Origin: Hanleya hanleyi
Lineage: Eukaryota > Mollusca > Polyplacophora > Lepidopleurida > Hanleyidae
Direction of reading: 5' to 3'
NCBI GenBank assembly: GCA_036873755.1
Contig: JAVTVY010025178.1
Location: 1-64,000, forward strand
DNA length: 64,000 nt
Each line of letters starts with the position of its first letter. The first letter of the stretch is position 1. Both the position numbers and the translations under genes were made by a program. Of the stretch, positions 23,577-35,485 are shown piece after piece. The notes under the pieces were generated by a model. It searched no databases and was not told where the DNA came from. It worked only from the letters and a program-made list of their open reading frames with translations.

Positions 23577-24489
23577 GATCAACGGCATCCACTTTATTCG
23601 TGTTTATCGCCAACAATGTATACTTTGTGTTACAGCTGGGTCATTTTCAAGGGTTATAACACATACCATTGCCTGGCCAACAAGTCAACATGCTGTTTTG
23701 TGCACAAATCTCCAACCCTGAAAGTATTGTTTTATCAAATTGAATTTATAGGTAAATCGAATGTATCTCTCGTTCTCTGCACTGATGGCTCGTTTATAGA
23801 AAACGAATACGAATAGGCGATTTATGTATACCCCATATATCGGTTGATACTTTGTAAGAAAAGTATGAGAAATACTTTCATATTATCTCAATGCATAGGA
23901 AGATAATAACTACTGTTTCACACATATAAGGACCTTTTCCATTGCTTACTTCCCATTTCCGGGAAAAATCTACAGATAACAAGTAGATGAATCTACAGAT
24001 AACAAGTAGATGAATCTACAGATAACAAGTAGATGAATCTACAGATAACAAGTAGATGAATCTACAGATAACAAGTAGATGAATCTACAGATAACAAGTA
24101 GATGAATCTACAGATAACAAGTAGATGAATATACAGATAACAAGTAGATGAATATACAGATAACAAGTAGATGAATCTACAGATAACAAGTAGATGAATC
24201 TCATTGAAACTTTCCAATAAGCCTTATTCATTTTAGAGCATCCCTTTAAAAAGTGTTTATACAGTTTTCTTGAAGAATTCCTTTTTGTGAGACATTTATC
24301 TATCGGCACTATCCACATCTTCTTAGTGGCGTTTTAATGCGGTACTTCGTACACTTGCCTGTTTAGAATACGTTTGAACTGGTACTTTCCTATTCGGTAA
24401 CGGTTGTACACTGCATGACTTCAGCTTCCATTAGACAGGAAGTTCCTTACACACCAGTTAATGCAGTAGTTTCTTATCCCACTCTAACG

Positions 24490-25510
24490 CTTACATAGTA
24501 CGCGCACATTTTCACATAGCCCTGTTTTGACAATCGAATACATGTACATCCCCCTTCCCCCCCCCCCCCCCTCCCCCTCCCAAGTCTGGCTTTTACATCT
24601 CTGTACACATGCATTCCTGTAACGCTGCTCTGGAATGAGCCCCAACGCGGCATTAAATGATTTTGATAGATGAATTGAACCATAATCTGATAGTAGAGAA
24701 TCATACATATTTCCGCATTGTTAACTGATATGTACATTTCTCCTTAAACCTGCTTTGACACACGACTACTTGGGCATTCTTCCGTAACCCTGATTTGACA
24801 TTGGCGCACATATACCCCCCAATTGTGCTTTAACACCCAACATGTATATTCATTCCTAATCATCGTTTAACACTCACGAACTGAAATGAACCTTAACGTG
24901 ATTATATATGATTTTGATAGCAGAAATACACCCAAGCCTGATAGTAACGGAACAAAGCTATCACTAAGCCATATTTCAACATTTGCCATTGATTACATAC
25001 TCATTCCTCGTTAATCACGCTTTCACAATCGACTGCACGTACATTCCTTCCTAACCCCTCTCTGACACTCGACTACATATACATTCTCCCTAACCCAAAT
25101 TTGACACTTTATTACGTACTAACAGTTCTCTCTGATTGGGCTACACGGACATTCCTCCCGAACCCTCGCTCGACTACATATTTACATTCCTCGATTATCC
25201 CGCTTTGACATTCGAACATGTAGTTATCTTCCTCCTAACTCCGCTCGGAAACTCGACTATGTACCTGTATTTTTTTACCGAGCCCGCTTTGACACTCGAC
25301 AACTTACTTCTATTCCCCCCTAACCCGGCTTTAACACTACGTAATTACATTCCTCCGTAACCCCGTTTTTACACCCCATTACATTTTTATATTCTTCCCT
25401 GATTTCGCTTTGTAGAACTCTACCATATTTATGTACAACCATGCGTTGACACTCATCTGCATGTATATTCATGTCCGTGCTTTAGCACTGGTCAATGTGC
25501 ACATTCTCAT
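24490..25510 (+). repeat. Degenerate ~50-bp minisatellite next to the array
   Basis: Motifs of the type GCTTTGACACTCGACTACAT followed by ACATTCCTCCCTAACCCC recur about every 50-60 bp (for example 25021, 25063, 25190, 25262 and 25289). The array's own GTTTTGACAATCGAATACAT belongs to the same family, which ties the array's 3' part to this tract. Similar units reappear at about 26255-26300, suggesting the tract was interrupted by 25515-26250. Confidence 0.7.
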
Positions 25511-27370
25511 ATTCCACGGCATCAGTTATACAGAGATTAGCCAAAAACAAGTAGATCGGCTATATAGCGTTTGGTCATTGAGAAGGAACGTGTTTGTAAT
25601 GGTTGATTGTTTGCAATTTCTGTATAAAACTGGCATGTTTTGAGAGCAGCTGTGGCGTAATGGACTAGAACTTTCGTCCTGTTTGGCAAAGCGGTTGGTG
25701 AAACAACCCATCCGTCAGACAATGTGTTTTCTAGTCAGAAGCAGTATAGACAAATCTTATATTCAAATCTGTTTTTCAACCTAAGAGATGAATTTAGGTG
25801 CATTTACAATGAACGACTTTGTTTAAAAAAATACATAGTTTTACTTCAAAATCAACCTACCAGCTAAATATAGAGTATGTAGTATGAACGCCACAGTTTG
25901 CTATCTTGATCCGATATATTGAAAATTTGCCACGTCACATCACGCTGTTTTTGAAATATTACCATTGGAGTAGTTTACCCGGGAGTTTTTCGAAAGTTTC
26001 GCTCACCTATCTATGTGCCGTCGTCCAATAAATATGGAGTTCCTATTTCAAAACGTCGACCATTTTGCAAGATGGCGGCTTATTCAACCCGTCCATACTT
26101 TTCAGAATGTCATCACGCAGTTTCATAACGTCCACATTCCAAGGATTAATTTAAGGTAAGGTTACAGAAGTAGTTCTGGCGGAACCGGCTGGTCGAACAA
26201 TTAAGGCCTTTTCAGAATTTGTTGCAGGACTATGCGCACGGAGTCCGCCCTATCTCCGCTTTGACAAACCTGTATATGTATATTCTTACATAACCCCGCT
26301 TTGGTCACGAGTTAGATTCGCATTTAAGAGGGACAGTCCACAAGAAGATTCTTCCTACTAGGACTTGTGCGCCATAATTGTTCTTCTCCCTGAGCCTTCT
26401 TTCAGCGATACCATGCATCATTGTTGCCTACTTCAACTGGACTCAAGACAAATAATCAGTTGTCCAAGAAAAAATATTTTCGCAAATTGTGTCAAATTTC
26501 TAAGCATTTCCTTCGTGTAAGACAAATGCAAACTTGTGTGACGCGACGCACGCTGTTAAGAGAGGGCATTCGATACTGGGGCTGTTAATTTAGCCAGAGC
26601 CTTGACGATATTCAATAATTAGAGTCAGACTCGCCAGGAAAATTGGCACACGCAGTAGTGCAGTTAATCCGATCAACAATAGAATTGAAGACAGCACGAT
26701 CAGAGGCGTTTTGTAAAAAAAATCGTTATGGAACCACCAAGATGTATCACCAGACCGCTCAATTTTATAAAACAAATGAGCCAATAATAATTACTTCAAC
26801 GTCAGAGCAAGGCAACTGTGCAAAGTGCAATAGAATTTGTATACATCTTTTCAAAAAAACAAGCCGTTTTGTCCAAACTTAGTATGGGATCAAATGGGCT
26901 AAATAGCTTTTTTTTTTCGCACGGCACATTCATACAATTTTAAGAAAATGGGCACCGGCATACCGTTCTCAGCCACGAGATGTTTGTAATACCATCACAT
27001 CTCTCACACAACAAAAAAACGACTCTCTTCTATCGGTTTATACTGTACTTTCTGGTCATGCTGGATAAGATTATTCCTATAGATTGCCATGCCCAAAGCA
27101 TGGACTGAACAAGAGTTCTTACTGCGAAGGGAGATAACTTTTTATAATAGATGATTGGTTTAAGTCATTTCGTTTAAACCATGCCACGAACGATGGGTTT
27201 ATCGTTGGTGCGTTAAAAATAAACCACCGGAAAACCGTTACGCTTCCAAAGAGTTGGCTGTGACTTCCCATCGATAAAAACGCTCGAAAGCACTTCCGGC
27301 TGAGTGACGTCTCACTAAGACACGCCCACATACTGCTTGACTGGCGTAGCTTATGTAGGCCGTTAAGCCA
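25511..27370. other. Intergenic DNA with a short Penelope-like scrap
   Basis: Bases 25548-25595 are antisense to the Penelope-like RT catalytic region (complement of the coding for SFTKRYIDDL, diverged). Otherwise I see no gene. Short frames at 26590-26882 and 27119-27331 lack domains. No tRNA or repeat boundary could be defined. Confidence 0.45.
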
Positions 27371-27374
27371 TCAA

Positions 27375-29008
27375 TTAATGTTCAACGTCGCGTTCAGCAA
27401 TATTTCAGCTATAAAGCGACGATCAAACAAAATTCTAAGCATTCAAGTTAATAACTTACTAATCCAACACATTAAAACATACACAGATTAAAACTTATGC
27501 AACAAACCGATTTCTCTCAAAGCATCTAAGACACAGTCCTCCCTAACCCGACCAAAAAGATCTTTTAATGTAATTGCTCCTTAAAAAGAATCTCTTACAA
27601 TCTTGAAATCTATACAGTCGATAAGAATATGTTTCACTATGAAATTTTCTTGGCATTGAATACACCTTGGGACTGGCTCCTTTTTAGTAAATGCTCGTGG
27701 GTTAATCGTGTATGGCCGATTCTACATCGCCTGATCATGGCTTGGTCGAAACGTTTCTGGCTGTTCAGATGAGTACAGCCTAGAGTTTTTTTCGAACTCA
27801 TGCAGTTTATTATTGTTCACAGCATCCCATAAAGATTGAACAGCTTTCTCACATAAGTACAAATAGAGGGTATGAAATCGCTATATGGAATTGCAACAGG
27901 ATCAGTCTAGGGTTGCCTTAGTCCTTCTATCAGCCTCAGTATTACCTTTGATGTAAACATGACTAGGCAACCAACAAAACACAATATCAATCTGTTGATC
28001 AAATCTTCAGCCATACAATTGTAGAATATTCAAGATGATGGGATGAATTGAAGTTCCACTTTTAATCGCTTGAATGCATGACAGCGAAACTGATAATATG
28101 ACATATTTCTTTCCTTTTAGTGGAAGCAATACCTTCCAAAGCCGACAATATAGCTTTTGCTTCTGCAGTGAATATCGAACTTTTACCTGGTGGTCGACGG
28201 GTTTTAGATTTGGTACTAAAGATTGTGTGTACACCAGCTGGCTCGTGTTTGCTTTTTTATATTTCGTTAGTGTAATATCTACTTCTGGTTTAGCTAACTG
28301 CCATGGTGGAATTGGTAAGAGCTTGTTGGGTAAAATTTGACCAAGCTTAATACCAGCTGTTACAATGTGTGGTTTCATACGACTTCCAAGAGGTGGAATA
28401 ATGGAGGGTTTCTTTAAATAGAAATTCACGAACTGAGGTTTGAAAACACAATTATATGCAGGATTCGAGTGATTGGATCGCAATTTTGTGATATATTGCA
28501 GTAATAGTTTAATTCTCCGAAGTTCTGAAGGAAATCCATCTGCTTCGACATATAAGCTTTCTTTATGGGATAATTTAGATAATTGTAGAGTATTGAAAAG
28601 GGTGGGGTGAGTTGAAGTTCCACTCTCATTCGTTTGAAGGCATGACAGTGAATCACAATAGCGCTTTGGCTTCGGCAGTGAGAAGGGTTCAGTTACGGAA
28701 CTAAAGAAAGTAGTACACACTACTCTCTCTCCATCTTCAGAACCGTCTCTATAAATAGCTTGATTTTTATCCAAATTCTTGTGCAATATCTAATTCTGAT
28801 CTGGCTAACTGCCATCGTGCAACTGGTAAGAACTTGTTAGGAATAATTTGACTAAGCTTATTTTCAGCTGCTACAATGGGTGGTTTCATACGAATTTCAA
28901 GAGGTGGAATAATGGAGAGTTTCATTAAATAAAATTTAAATATTGAGGGTTGAAAACACCGTTATATGCAGGATTTGTGCAATTAGCTCGCGATGTTGTG
29001 ATATATTT
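27375..29008 (-). mobile_element. LINE-B: two fused, rearranged fragments of the I-group LINE
   Basis: The 3' tail starts near 27378 (TGTTCAACGTCGCGTTCAGC) and runs through the C-terminal region (27.66-27.98 kb), RNase H (28.0-28.2) and connection region to about 28565. A second fragment of the same region, 28566-29008, is joined directly. A minus-strand frame of 259 codons (28786-28007) crosses the junction and is a chimera: a damaged RNase H start, then the LYVEADGFPSELRR block, then a second RNase H. Catalytic motifs are decayed. It ends abruptly at a MITE fragment. Confidence 0.75.
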
Positions 29009-29085
29009 CGTTCCGGAGATAGAGTGGAAATTTTAGTAGGGGGTGGGGGGCATACTGCTCCCAGCCCAGGGCTGGTAGGGTTAAT
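29009..29085 (-). repeat. Fragment of the CCCTATCTGG-type MITE
   Basis: TTCCGGAGATAGAG...GTAGGGGGTGGGGGGCATAC...GCTGGTAGGGTTAA matches an outer part of the MITE at 49764-50337 and ends at TTAA-like GGTTAA. Confidence 0.55.
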
Positions 29086-29279
29086 CCCAAACAAGGTGTT
29101 GAGCACAACAGCAATAGATTGTGTGGAGTAAGAGCCTAAACCATATATGCTTAGCAGTAATTAATGGTTTTGGCCAACAACATTATTGATTTTATTGCCT
29201 ATCTTCAAGTAAAACTGCAATTTTGGCTATCTTGATAAACTACTAATATATACTCATTTGTGAACTTTATCGATGTTTG

Positions 29280-30180
29280 TACGAAATATCTCATTTTTCG
29301 TGCATATCATATAGTTTCATCGGCCATTTATTTCAAGAAATGAATCCACTTTTCACAGAGCAAAGGAAAACGTTAAACAACAACAACATGTTAGCCTACC
29401 CCTCTTCATTGCATGTGAAGGAAACTACTGATAGCCCGGATGTAACATCCTATCTGGGCCAATGACTTTACAAGAATGATCACGGCTTTCTCTGAAATCG
29501 ACACTACCCCAAGCGATGCGATTATAATTTTAACATAGGTAAATGACTACCCATTTTGGACAGCAGGACCTGCATACTGCTTATACGTATACTACATGTA
29601 AGCATTTGCTAGATCATATGCAGGGTGTGACGATGCTAGATCATATGCAGGGTGTGACGATGCTAGATCATATGCAGGGTGTGACGATGCTAGATCATAT
29701 GCAGGGTGTGACGATGCTAGATCATATGCAGGGTGTGACGATGCTAGATCATATGCAGGGTGTGACGATGCTAGATCATATGCAGGGTGTGAAGATGCTA
29801 GATCATATGCAGGGTGTGACGATTTCAGTTAACGCCACAGAATATTATTGCAGAAACTTCTATGATAAATTTGGCAAACTCACGAAAAATACGACCGTAG
29901 TGTCCAAGATCTCTGGCGCTAAGTTGCCTGCCTATCTTCTGACTAATTCCACTTTACCCGGGGCTAGCAGCCTTTTGAATATCATCTGTTTTACATCTCG
30001 ATATTGTTCGAATGGGCAGTCGCAAAGCGTGACTAAAATACATACTTTGTAAATCGACTGGAAAATTGATTTAGACAAGGAATAATGAGCAGTGACTAGG
30101 ATTCAACATGTCTTGTTGACATCAATCAATGAAAACCGCGGACCGCCTTCTCTCTTGTGAGAAACCATCTTCTGTTTTTA
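29280..30180 (+). pseudogene. Diverged Penelope-like element, 3' part
   Basis: Remnants of the RT C-terminal region can be aligned with the copy at 47021-47407: KETTDSPDVTSYLG for KETTDSPTGTSYLD, then the CDD...RH...LLQKL region with many changes. A 3' UTR related to 47410-47690 follows (CCCGGGGCTAG, GTCGCAAAGCGTGACT). It is much older than the other Penelope-like copies in the window. A 27-bp minisatellite has expanded within it. Confidence 0.6.
29608..29824 (+). repeat. 27-bp in-frame minisatellite, 8 copies
   Basis: Units CTAGATCATATGCAGGGTGT plus GACGATG repeat eight times; one has GAAGATG. The unit encodes nine residues (MLDHMQGVT), so the frame is kept. It arose from the LLDHMQG-like remnant of the RT C-terminal region (AFARSCVKCDD in better copies). 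Confidence 0.9.
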
Positions 30181-30910
30181 TTAGTCTATTTCATACACAT
30201 TTGGAATTGTTGCTGTCATACGACTTATTGACGTAGAAATTCTTTGTGAACGACGACTGAATTGACTGTCGGATCTGATGCCTGCTATGCTAAACATAGA
30301 CACAACTTATGGTCACGTGTACGATCGTGCTCCGGTGATGTTAATTTCTCAAATCGTGTGAAGTGTAAAACAAGCTTGTATACTTTTAGAATACACTTCT
30401 CTTGTAAAGGAAGCAAACAACATTTATTTGTGAACTCCGTGTCTGGAGTCGTATGGATCTTGAGATAATATTTTTATATATTTGTCTGTAACACGTTTAT
30501 CCAAAAAATATTTTAGCATTTTTCATCTATATCCAACTAAAACTGGACACTGACTTACACGTAGGTTCTGGGGGAAATGCCATAGTAATATTCTTAGTCG
30601 TATATTATGCGAATCTGCGGCTGAAACATTTCTGGAATACTATTCTGCTCGTCTACACAGCGTAAACAATGGTGTTAATTTACACAATAATTTACGTTGC
30701 GGGAAAAATGCCGGCTTACGAACAAGAAGTCATATGAATCCACAGGCAAATATACACACTTTATATTTCTAAAAACCCTGACAAGAACCAAAACTGATCC
30801 CTGTGGCGATTTGTATCCCAGCCACGCATTCATTGTAGCTGTTAATGTGGATATATTTTGTAGCATGGCTACACGACCATTGTACCGGCTTGAGTGATAT
30901 TAAAATACGA
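30181..30910. other. No gene recognised
   Basis: Short overlapping frames on both strands (30262-30468, 30675-30897) have no domain or codon bias. No repeat match elsewhere in the window was found. Confidence 0.4.
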
Positions 30911-31039
30911 GAATGGAATATGAAATAAGTATTTGGATTATGGGCGCGGAGATTCCTAATGGACGACGGCTGAATACTGAATGATGGACCAGACGCTTGT
31001 AATTCGACACAAATATTTGAGAGCGATGGTCTAATAGCC

Positions 31040-31600
31040 CTAACACGTCATTTGTTGGAAATGATGAAGCGACTGACCGTTAGATACAAGAAACGGCCCA
31101 AACGAAGGAGTAATAATGAAATTGCCTATAGGTAAGCATTTTCTGAACCCGATCATGGCTGGGACAACTTTAGTATTCAGATCATAGACGTCGTCTATCC
31201 ATCTACCAAGGATTTTCTCGTTGGATTTGAGAGAAAAATTCGAGAGCGGGAACAATTCTGGATGCTAGAACTTGGGTCAGTGTTTCCGTATGGTTTAAAT
31301 GATAATGTCAGTGGGTTCGGCAATGTTACAAACCGCCGTTCAAATATATCCAATATTACCCAGCTATTTAAACCCCAACAACGGAGACATCGCAGCCATG
31401 GTTGGACAAAGTTTAATAGTGCGATGATTCACGATCATATCACTTCAAATTACTTAGTGGGTTTAACTAACACACCCAATAGTACACAAAGCTTACGTAC
31501 AGTTCTGTATGCGTTACCTCTGAGAGCTTTAAATCGTATAGCCAGAGATATACAACAATCTGGTCTTCAGGAAATATAATACCACCCAAAATCATTAAAG
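31040..31600 (+). pseudogene. PLE1 N-terminal GIY-YIG endonuclease remnant and linker
   Basis: In shifting frames I read FVGN (for the YVGET-type motif), RLTVRYKKR, a GKHF-like block, HGWDNFSIQIID, and REREQFWMLELGSVFPYGLND. The last two match the GIY-YIG alpha-helix with its Glu/Gln and the P-x-GLN end common to Penelope endonucleases. A long helical linker with RRHRSHGW follows to 31579. In active elements the domain nicks target DNA. Confidence 0.65.
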
Positions 31601-31633
31601 TATGTCAAGATATAGCGTCTTTTCGGTTGTATC

Positions 31634-33392
31634 GTGAACATAACATCCCAAGATCGGCTTTTCTTGAAATTCAACTACTTAGCTAAAGGACTCGACATTA
31701 TTAATTTACCTCGAATCCTGAATGACCCAGAGGCACGCAACACTGTATCAAACTATTTTAAGTTCACAGACACTCCTTGCATTTCATATAAGTATACTAA
31801 ATCTATAGCCACAAAAATATTCAATTACTCTAATGCTGTCAAGGAGTTTGACTGGAACTTATACACGTCGGGGGGGGGGGGCTATAGTTGTGATTGAGAA
31901 TCGTCGAACTTTATCCATACACCATGCAAACATGTTGTGACTGGTGACCTTGATGTGGTGAGTGATAAGGACCAAAGATTACTCCTGATGAAAGGACCTA
32001 AAAATAGAGAGCCGGGAAAAAAAGATCTGGAGGCCGACCAGAAGATAGTCCTGTCTGCTTTGGAACAGTACGTTATTGATTGGTCTAAGCGAGAAACAGT
32101 TGAACCTACAATACTCGCTGATTGGTTGGACCTCACCAAGAGCAAGGTCGTTGGAACAATCCGCCATATTGACAGAAGTACCCTTCCCCAAGCAAAACAA
32201 GTACTGAGAAGCCCCAATTCGCAAGAAGTTCTAGCAAATCTCCAGAGTAAATTCGTCATAGTCTCAGCAGACAAAGCTCCAAATAATATAATATTCATAT
32301 GTAAATGTGACTATTACCAGGTGCTGGTTGAAGAATTGAGTGTAAACATATCGTCATCAAATACGTCTACTTGCTCTCAAACTGCATTTACTCTGGAAGA
32401 TTTATTTAACAGTCACAAGTTTCTCAGGGAAAGAGGTATTTGTCTTCCAACCAAACATAACGATAAACAAAAAATATACTGGACTCCCAAAATGCATAAA
32501 TCACCATACAAAGCTAGATTCATAGCTGGTTCTAGAAGCTGCACCACCAAGCTTCTTTCAACCCTGTTGACGAAGGCCCTTCAGGAGGTAAAAGCATTTT
32601 GGGAAAGGTATTGCGTCACTATTTCTAAAAACTCTGGCGTTGAATGTATGTGGATATTGAAAAACTCAAAATGTTTTACGGAAGAACTTGATGCTAAAGT
32701 TCACATACCGTACAGACATGTATCCACATGAGATTTCTCGACTCTATACTACAATCCCTCATCAGGACCTTATTGACCGTGTAAGTTCATTAATAGAATC
32801 TGTGTTCAAGAAAACTGATCGTAGATATATTAATGTCGGAAGCCATAAATGTACATACAAGAGATATCATTCATGGGATGTTTCTTTGTTGATAGAGTTG
32901 CTTGAATTTCTCATTAAAAATATCGATGTGAAATTTGGCAACACAACATATCAACAGCATATAGGTATTCCAATGGGTACTAATTGTGCACCCCTATTGA
33001 CTGACCTATATCTGTTCTCTTATGGATATGACTATATGCAGGCGCTTTCAAAAACCGATTCATTCAAAGCCCGTTCCTTCTCATTCACCAAACGCTATAT
33101 AGACGATCTTCTCGCTGTGGATAATCGCTATATAAATGGCGCAGTGACGGATATATATCCACCTTCACTGGATTTGAAGAAAGCTACAGATAACCCTACA
33201 GGTACATCATATTTAGACCTATATCTCTATAAAAATGAAGCGGGCCTTCTCTCTCGTCGACTGTATGAAAAAAGAGATAATTACACTTTCGACATCGTAA
33301 ACTATCGCTTTCTGGACAGTAATATTCCAGTGGGAGCTGCATATGGCGTATACATATTTCGCATAGTATCATTTGCTAGATCCTGTGTTTAA
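31634..33392 (+). pseudogene. PLE1 CxC linker and reverse transcriptase
   Basis: The frame 31634-32731 is open except for TGA at 31895-31897. It holds a linker (YKYTKSIATKIFNYSN), the CxC site (Cys-Asp-TGA), TPCKHVVTGDL, VIVSADKAPNN (RT fingers), and a YWTPKMHKSPYKARFIAGS block. After a TGA replacing Trp and a 2-base loss, the frame 32688-33392 continues with LYTTIPHQDL, GIPMGTNCAPLLTDLYL and the catalytic RYIDDLLAVD, then SYLDLYLYKN. The RT motif order is that of Penelope-like/telomerase-related RTs. The catalytic DD is intact but the gene is not. Confidence 0.85.
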
Positions 33393-33669
33393 ATGTGACG
33401 ATTTTAATCAACGTCACAAAACATTGTTGCAGAAACTTATAAAACAGGGCTACACCACCAAGCGCCTCCACTCAAAGTTTCCCAAATTTGGCGATACATA
33501 TCACATGCTGATAGCAAAATACATATGTTTATGTATACTATAATTTGTTTTGGAATTTGGTGCTAATACTGTTATATGGAATATGGAATAGGTCTTTGGA
33601 TTATGGACGCGGATATCCTTTAATGGACGACGGCTGAATTAGGAATGACGGACTTCACGCTTGTAATTC

Positions 33670-34424
33670 TTATTTAGAACGCTGCCCGATGTCGACCATG
33701 CGCTTCATTTTCGACCTTGTTTACACATAGCTACAATCATTATGATTTGGGCAGAGGGCAGACATAGATATGCGTCTGTCAACAAGACAATATCAAAGTA
33801 CTTGTAACAGCTGATTCATTAAAATACAACTCGATTCGAGAAAATTGTCTAAATATAATACACATATATGTATTTACATTCACACCCCAATAATTTTACA
33901 GAACAGTTGCAGGTTGTAAAGCCTTTAAACAGCCGCTTTGGAAACGGACTGAACCGGACCGTCGCTACAGTCTGTTCGTTTGTACAAAATAATTGTTTTA
34001 ATACGTTCCGTATATGTATTTACATATAATTTGCATGTGAATATATCTGTGATATCGTCTCTAGTCCGCTTTGGGCTCCTTGTGTGCATGTATACAATTG
34101 AATGTTACTTGTAATGTTTCGTTGAATTACATGTATTTACATTGTTAATAATCGGTAACACTAATCTCCGAGCATTCGTTGGTTAACAACACCGACTCGC
34201 AAACTAAACTTGAAGTATGTCCGATAGTCGTCGAATACTGGAAAAGTATGTTGCATACATTGGTGAGTGTTTCTCATGTACCTGTTTATTCAATTAAACA
34301 TCCTAGATTAAGATCAAATTCATGCCTCCTCTGGGCGTAATCCGTAAAGGAGGCCACAAGGCGTGTATGTAGGATATACCATATGCGGTATTTCAAATGC
34401 GAGAGAGAAAGAGAGAGAGAATTA
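33670..34424 (+). repeat. 3' part of the unclassified repeat family (partial copy W)
   Basis: From about 34110 (GTTTCGTTGAATTAC, TTCGTTGGTTAACAAC, AAGTATGTTGCATACAT, GGGCGTAATCCGT) this matches 40500-40850 and 54720-55390, the ends of repeat copies X and Y. It ends in a GA-rich tract where LINE-C's tail begins, as copy X does before LINE-D. Confidence 0.6.
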
Positions 34425-35277
34425 ACGTTTAACGTCGCGTTCAGCAATATTTCAGCTATATAGCGACGATCAAGCAAAATTCTAAGTACTCAAGCCAATA
34501 ACTTAGTAAGCCAACGCATTACTACACACGCACATTAAAACTTATGCAACAAACTGATTTATCTCAAATAACCCAAGACACAGTCCACTCTCTCTCTCAA
34601 CTAAATAGATCTTCCAAAGTAGTCACTCAATGAAAAGAATCTTTTAAAATCTTAAAATCTATGCAGTCAATAAGAATATGTTTCACTGTGAGATCTTCGT
34701 GGCATGGAATATACCTTGGGACTGGCTCTTTCTTCTAGTAAATGTTCGTGAGTTAATCGTGTATGGCCGATTCTACATCGCTTGATCATGGCCTGATCGA
34801 AACGTTTCCGGCTGCTCAGATGAGTATAGCCTACAGTTTTTTTTAAACACATGAAGTTTATTATTATTCACAGCATCCCATAAAGATCGAAACATCCGTC
34901 TCCCATAAGTAGAGATAGAGCGCTATATGGGATATGGGATTCCGACAGGATCAACCTCATCATCTGGGCTGCCACAGCCATTCTATCAGCCTCAGTATTA
35001 CCTTTGATGCCAACGTTATCAGGCAACCAACAAAACACAGTATCAATCTGTCGATCAAATCTACATGTAATCGTAGAAAATTCAAGATAGTTGGATGAGT
35101 CGAAGTTCCACTTTTAATCGCTTGAACAATATAGCTTTTGCTTCTGCAGTGAATAACGAATTTTTACAGTCGATGGGTTTTAGTTTTGGAACTAAAGGTA
35201 GTAGCGCATGCTACTCTCTCACCATCTTTACAGTCATCTGTATAAATAGCCTTATGTGATCTGTATTTTTCTCTCAG

Positions 35278-35485
35278 CAGACCAAATTCTTGTGTATACA
35301 AGAGCTGGCTCGTGTTTGCCTTACACCCTTAGAGACTGGATTAGTGGTGAGTGATGTAGGTCTGTCACTCCTGTTTACCGAACACATGCCGATCACGGGT
35401 TATGCCATTTAACTTGATTGGAGAAACAGCCCTTCCGCAGACCAAATTCTTGTGTATACAAGAGCTGGCTCGTATTTGCCTTTAT
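35278..35485 (-). repeat. ~45-bp direct repeat around a 115-bp insert in LINE-C
   Basis: GCAGACCAAATTCTTGTGTA followed by TACAAGAGCTGGCTCGT occurs at 35278 and again at 35438, separated by sequence foreign to the LINE (ACACCCTTAGAGACTGG...). This looks like an insertion with a long duplication or a repair event. Confidence 0.7.

Larger units (their letters stand above)
13313..24560 (+). repeat. Tandem array of a ~2.4-kb unit, about 4.7 copies
   Basis: Units start at AATATGGCGGAAAG: 13313, 15747, 18089, 20523 and 22863, giving lengths 2434, 2342, 2434 and 2340. The fifth copy stops at the poly-C tract near 24560. Copies are nearly identical, with only scattered changes. Each unit contains a (GA)n tract, a 23-bp minisatellite, a ~110-bp direct duplication (GTTCCTTACACACCAG...; single in the last copy), a poly-C run, and a segment derived from the CCCTATCTGG MITE family. 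The conserved short ORFs (60-134 codons) recur only because the units are copies; none has a domain. Confidence 0.95.
30911..33669 (+). mobile_element. Naiad-type Penelope-like element PLE1 with pseudo-LTRs
   Basis: A ~95-bp segment (AATGGAATAT...GACGCTTGTAATTC) occurs at 30911-31005 and again at 33579-33669, as expected for Penelope pseudo-LTRs. Between them lie an N-terminal GIY-YIG-like remnant, a CxC linker and an RT. This permuted order (endonuclease first) defines the Naiad group, known to be abundant in invertebrates. The copy is damaged by frameshifts near 31130 and 31570-31670, a TGA at 31895 and a TGA plus 2-base loss near 32729. A deletion at about 33511 also removes the last codons and part of the 3' UTR. 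Confidence 0.8.

Noticed and set aside
24474..24737. Gly-rich 87-codon minus frame
   Set aside because: The Gly run is the complement of the poly-C tract; nothing else supports a gene.
25640..25710. tRNA-like A-box (GTGGCGTAATGG)
   Set aside because: No matching B-box or cloverleaf pairing.
29608..29824. 27-bp repeats as a CRISPR array or repeat protein gene
   Set aside because: No spacers, and the flanks are a decayed Penelope-like gene.
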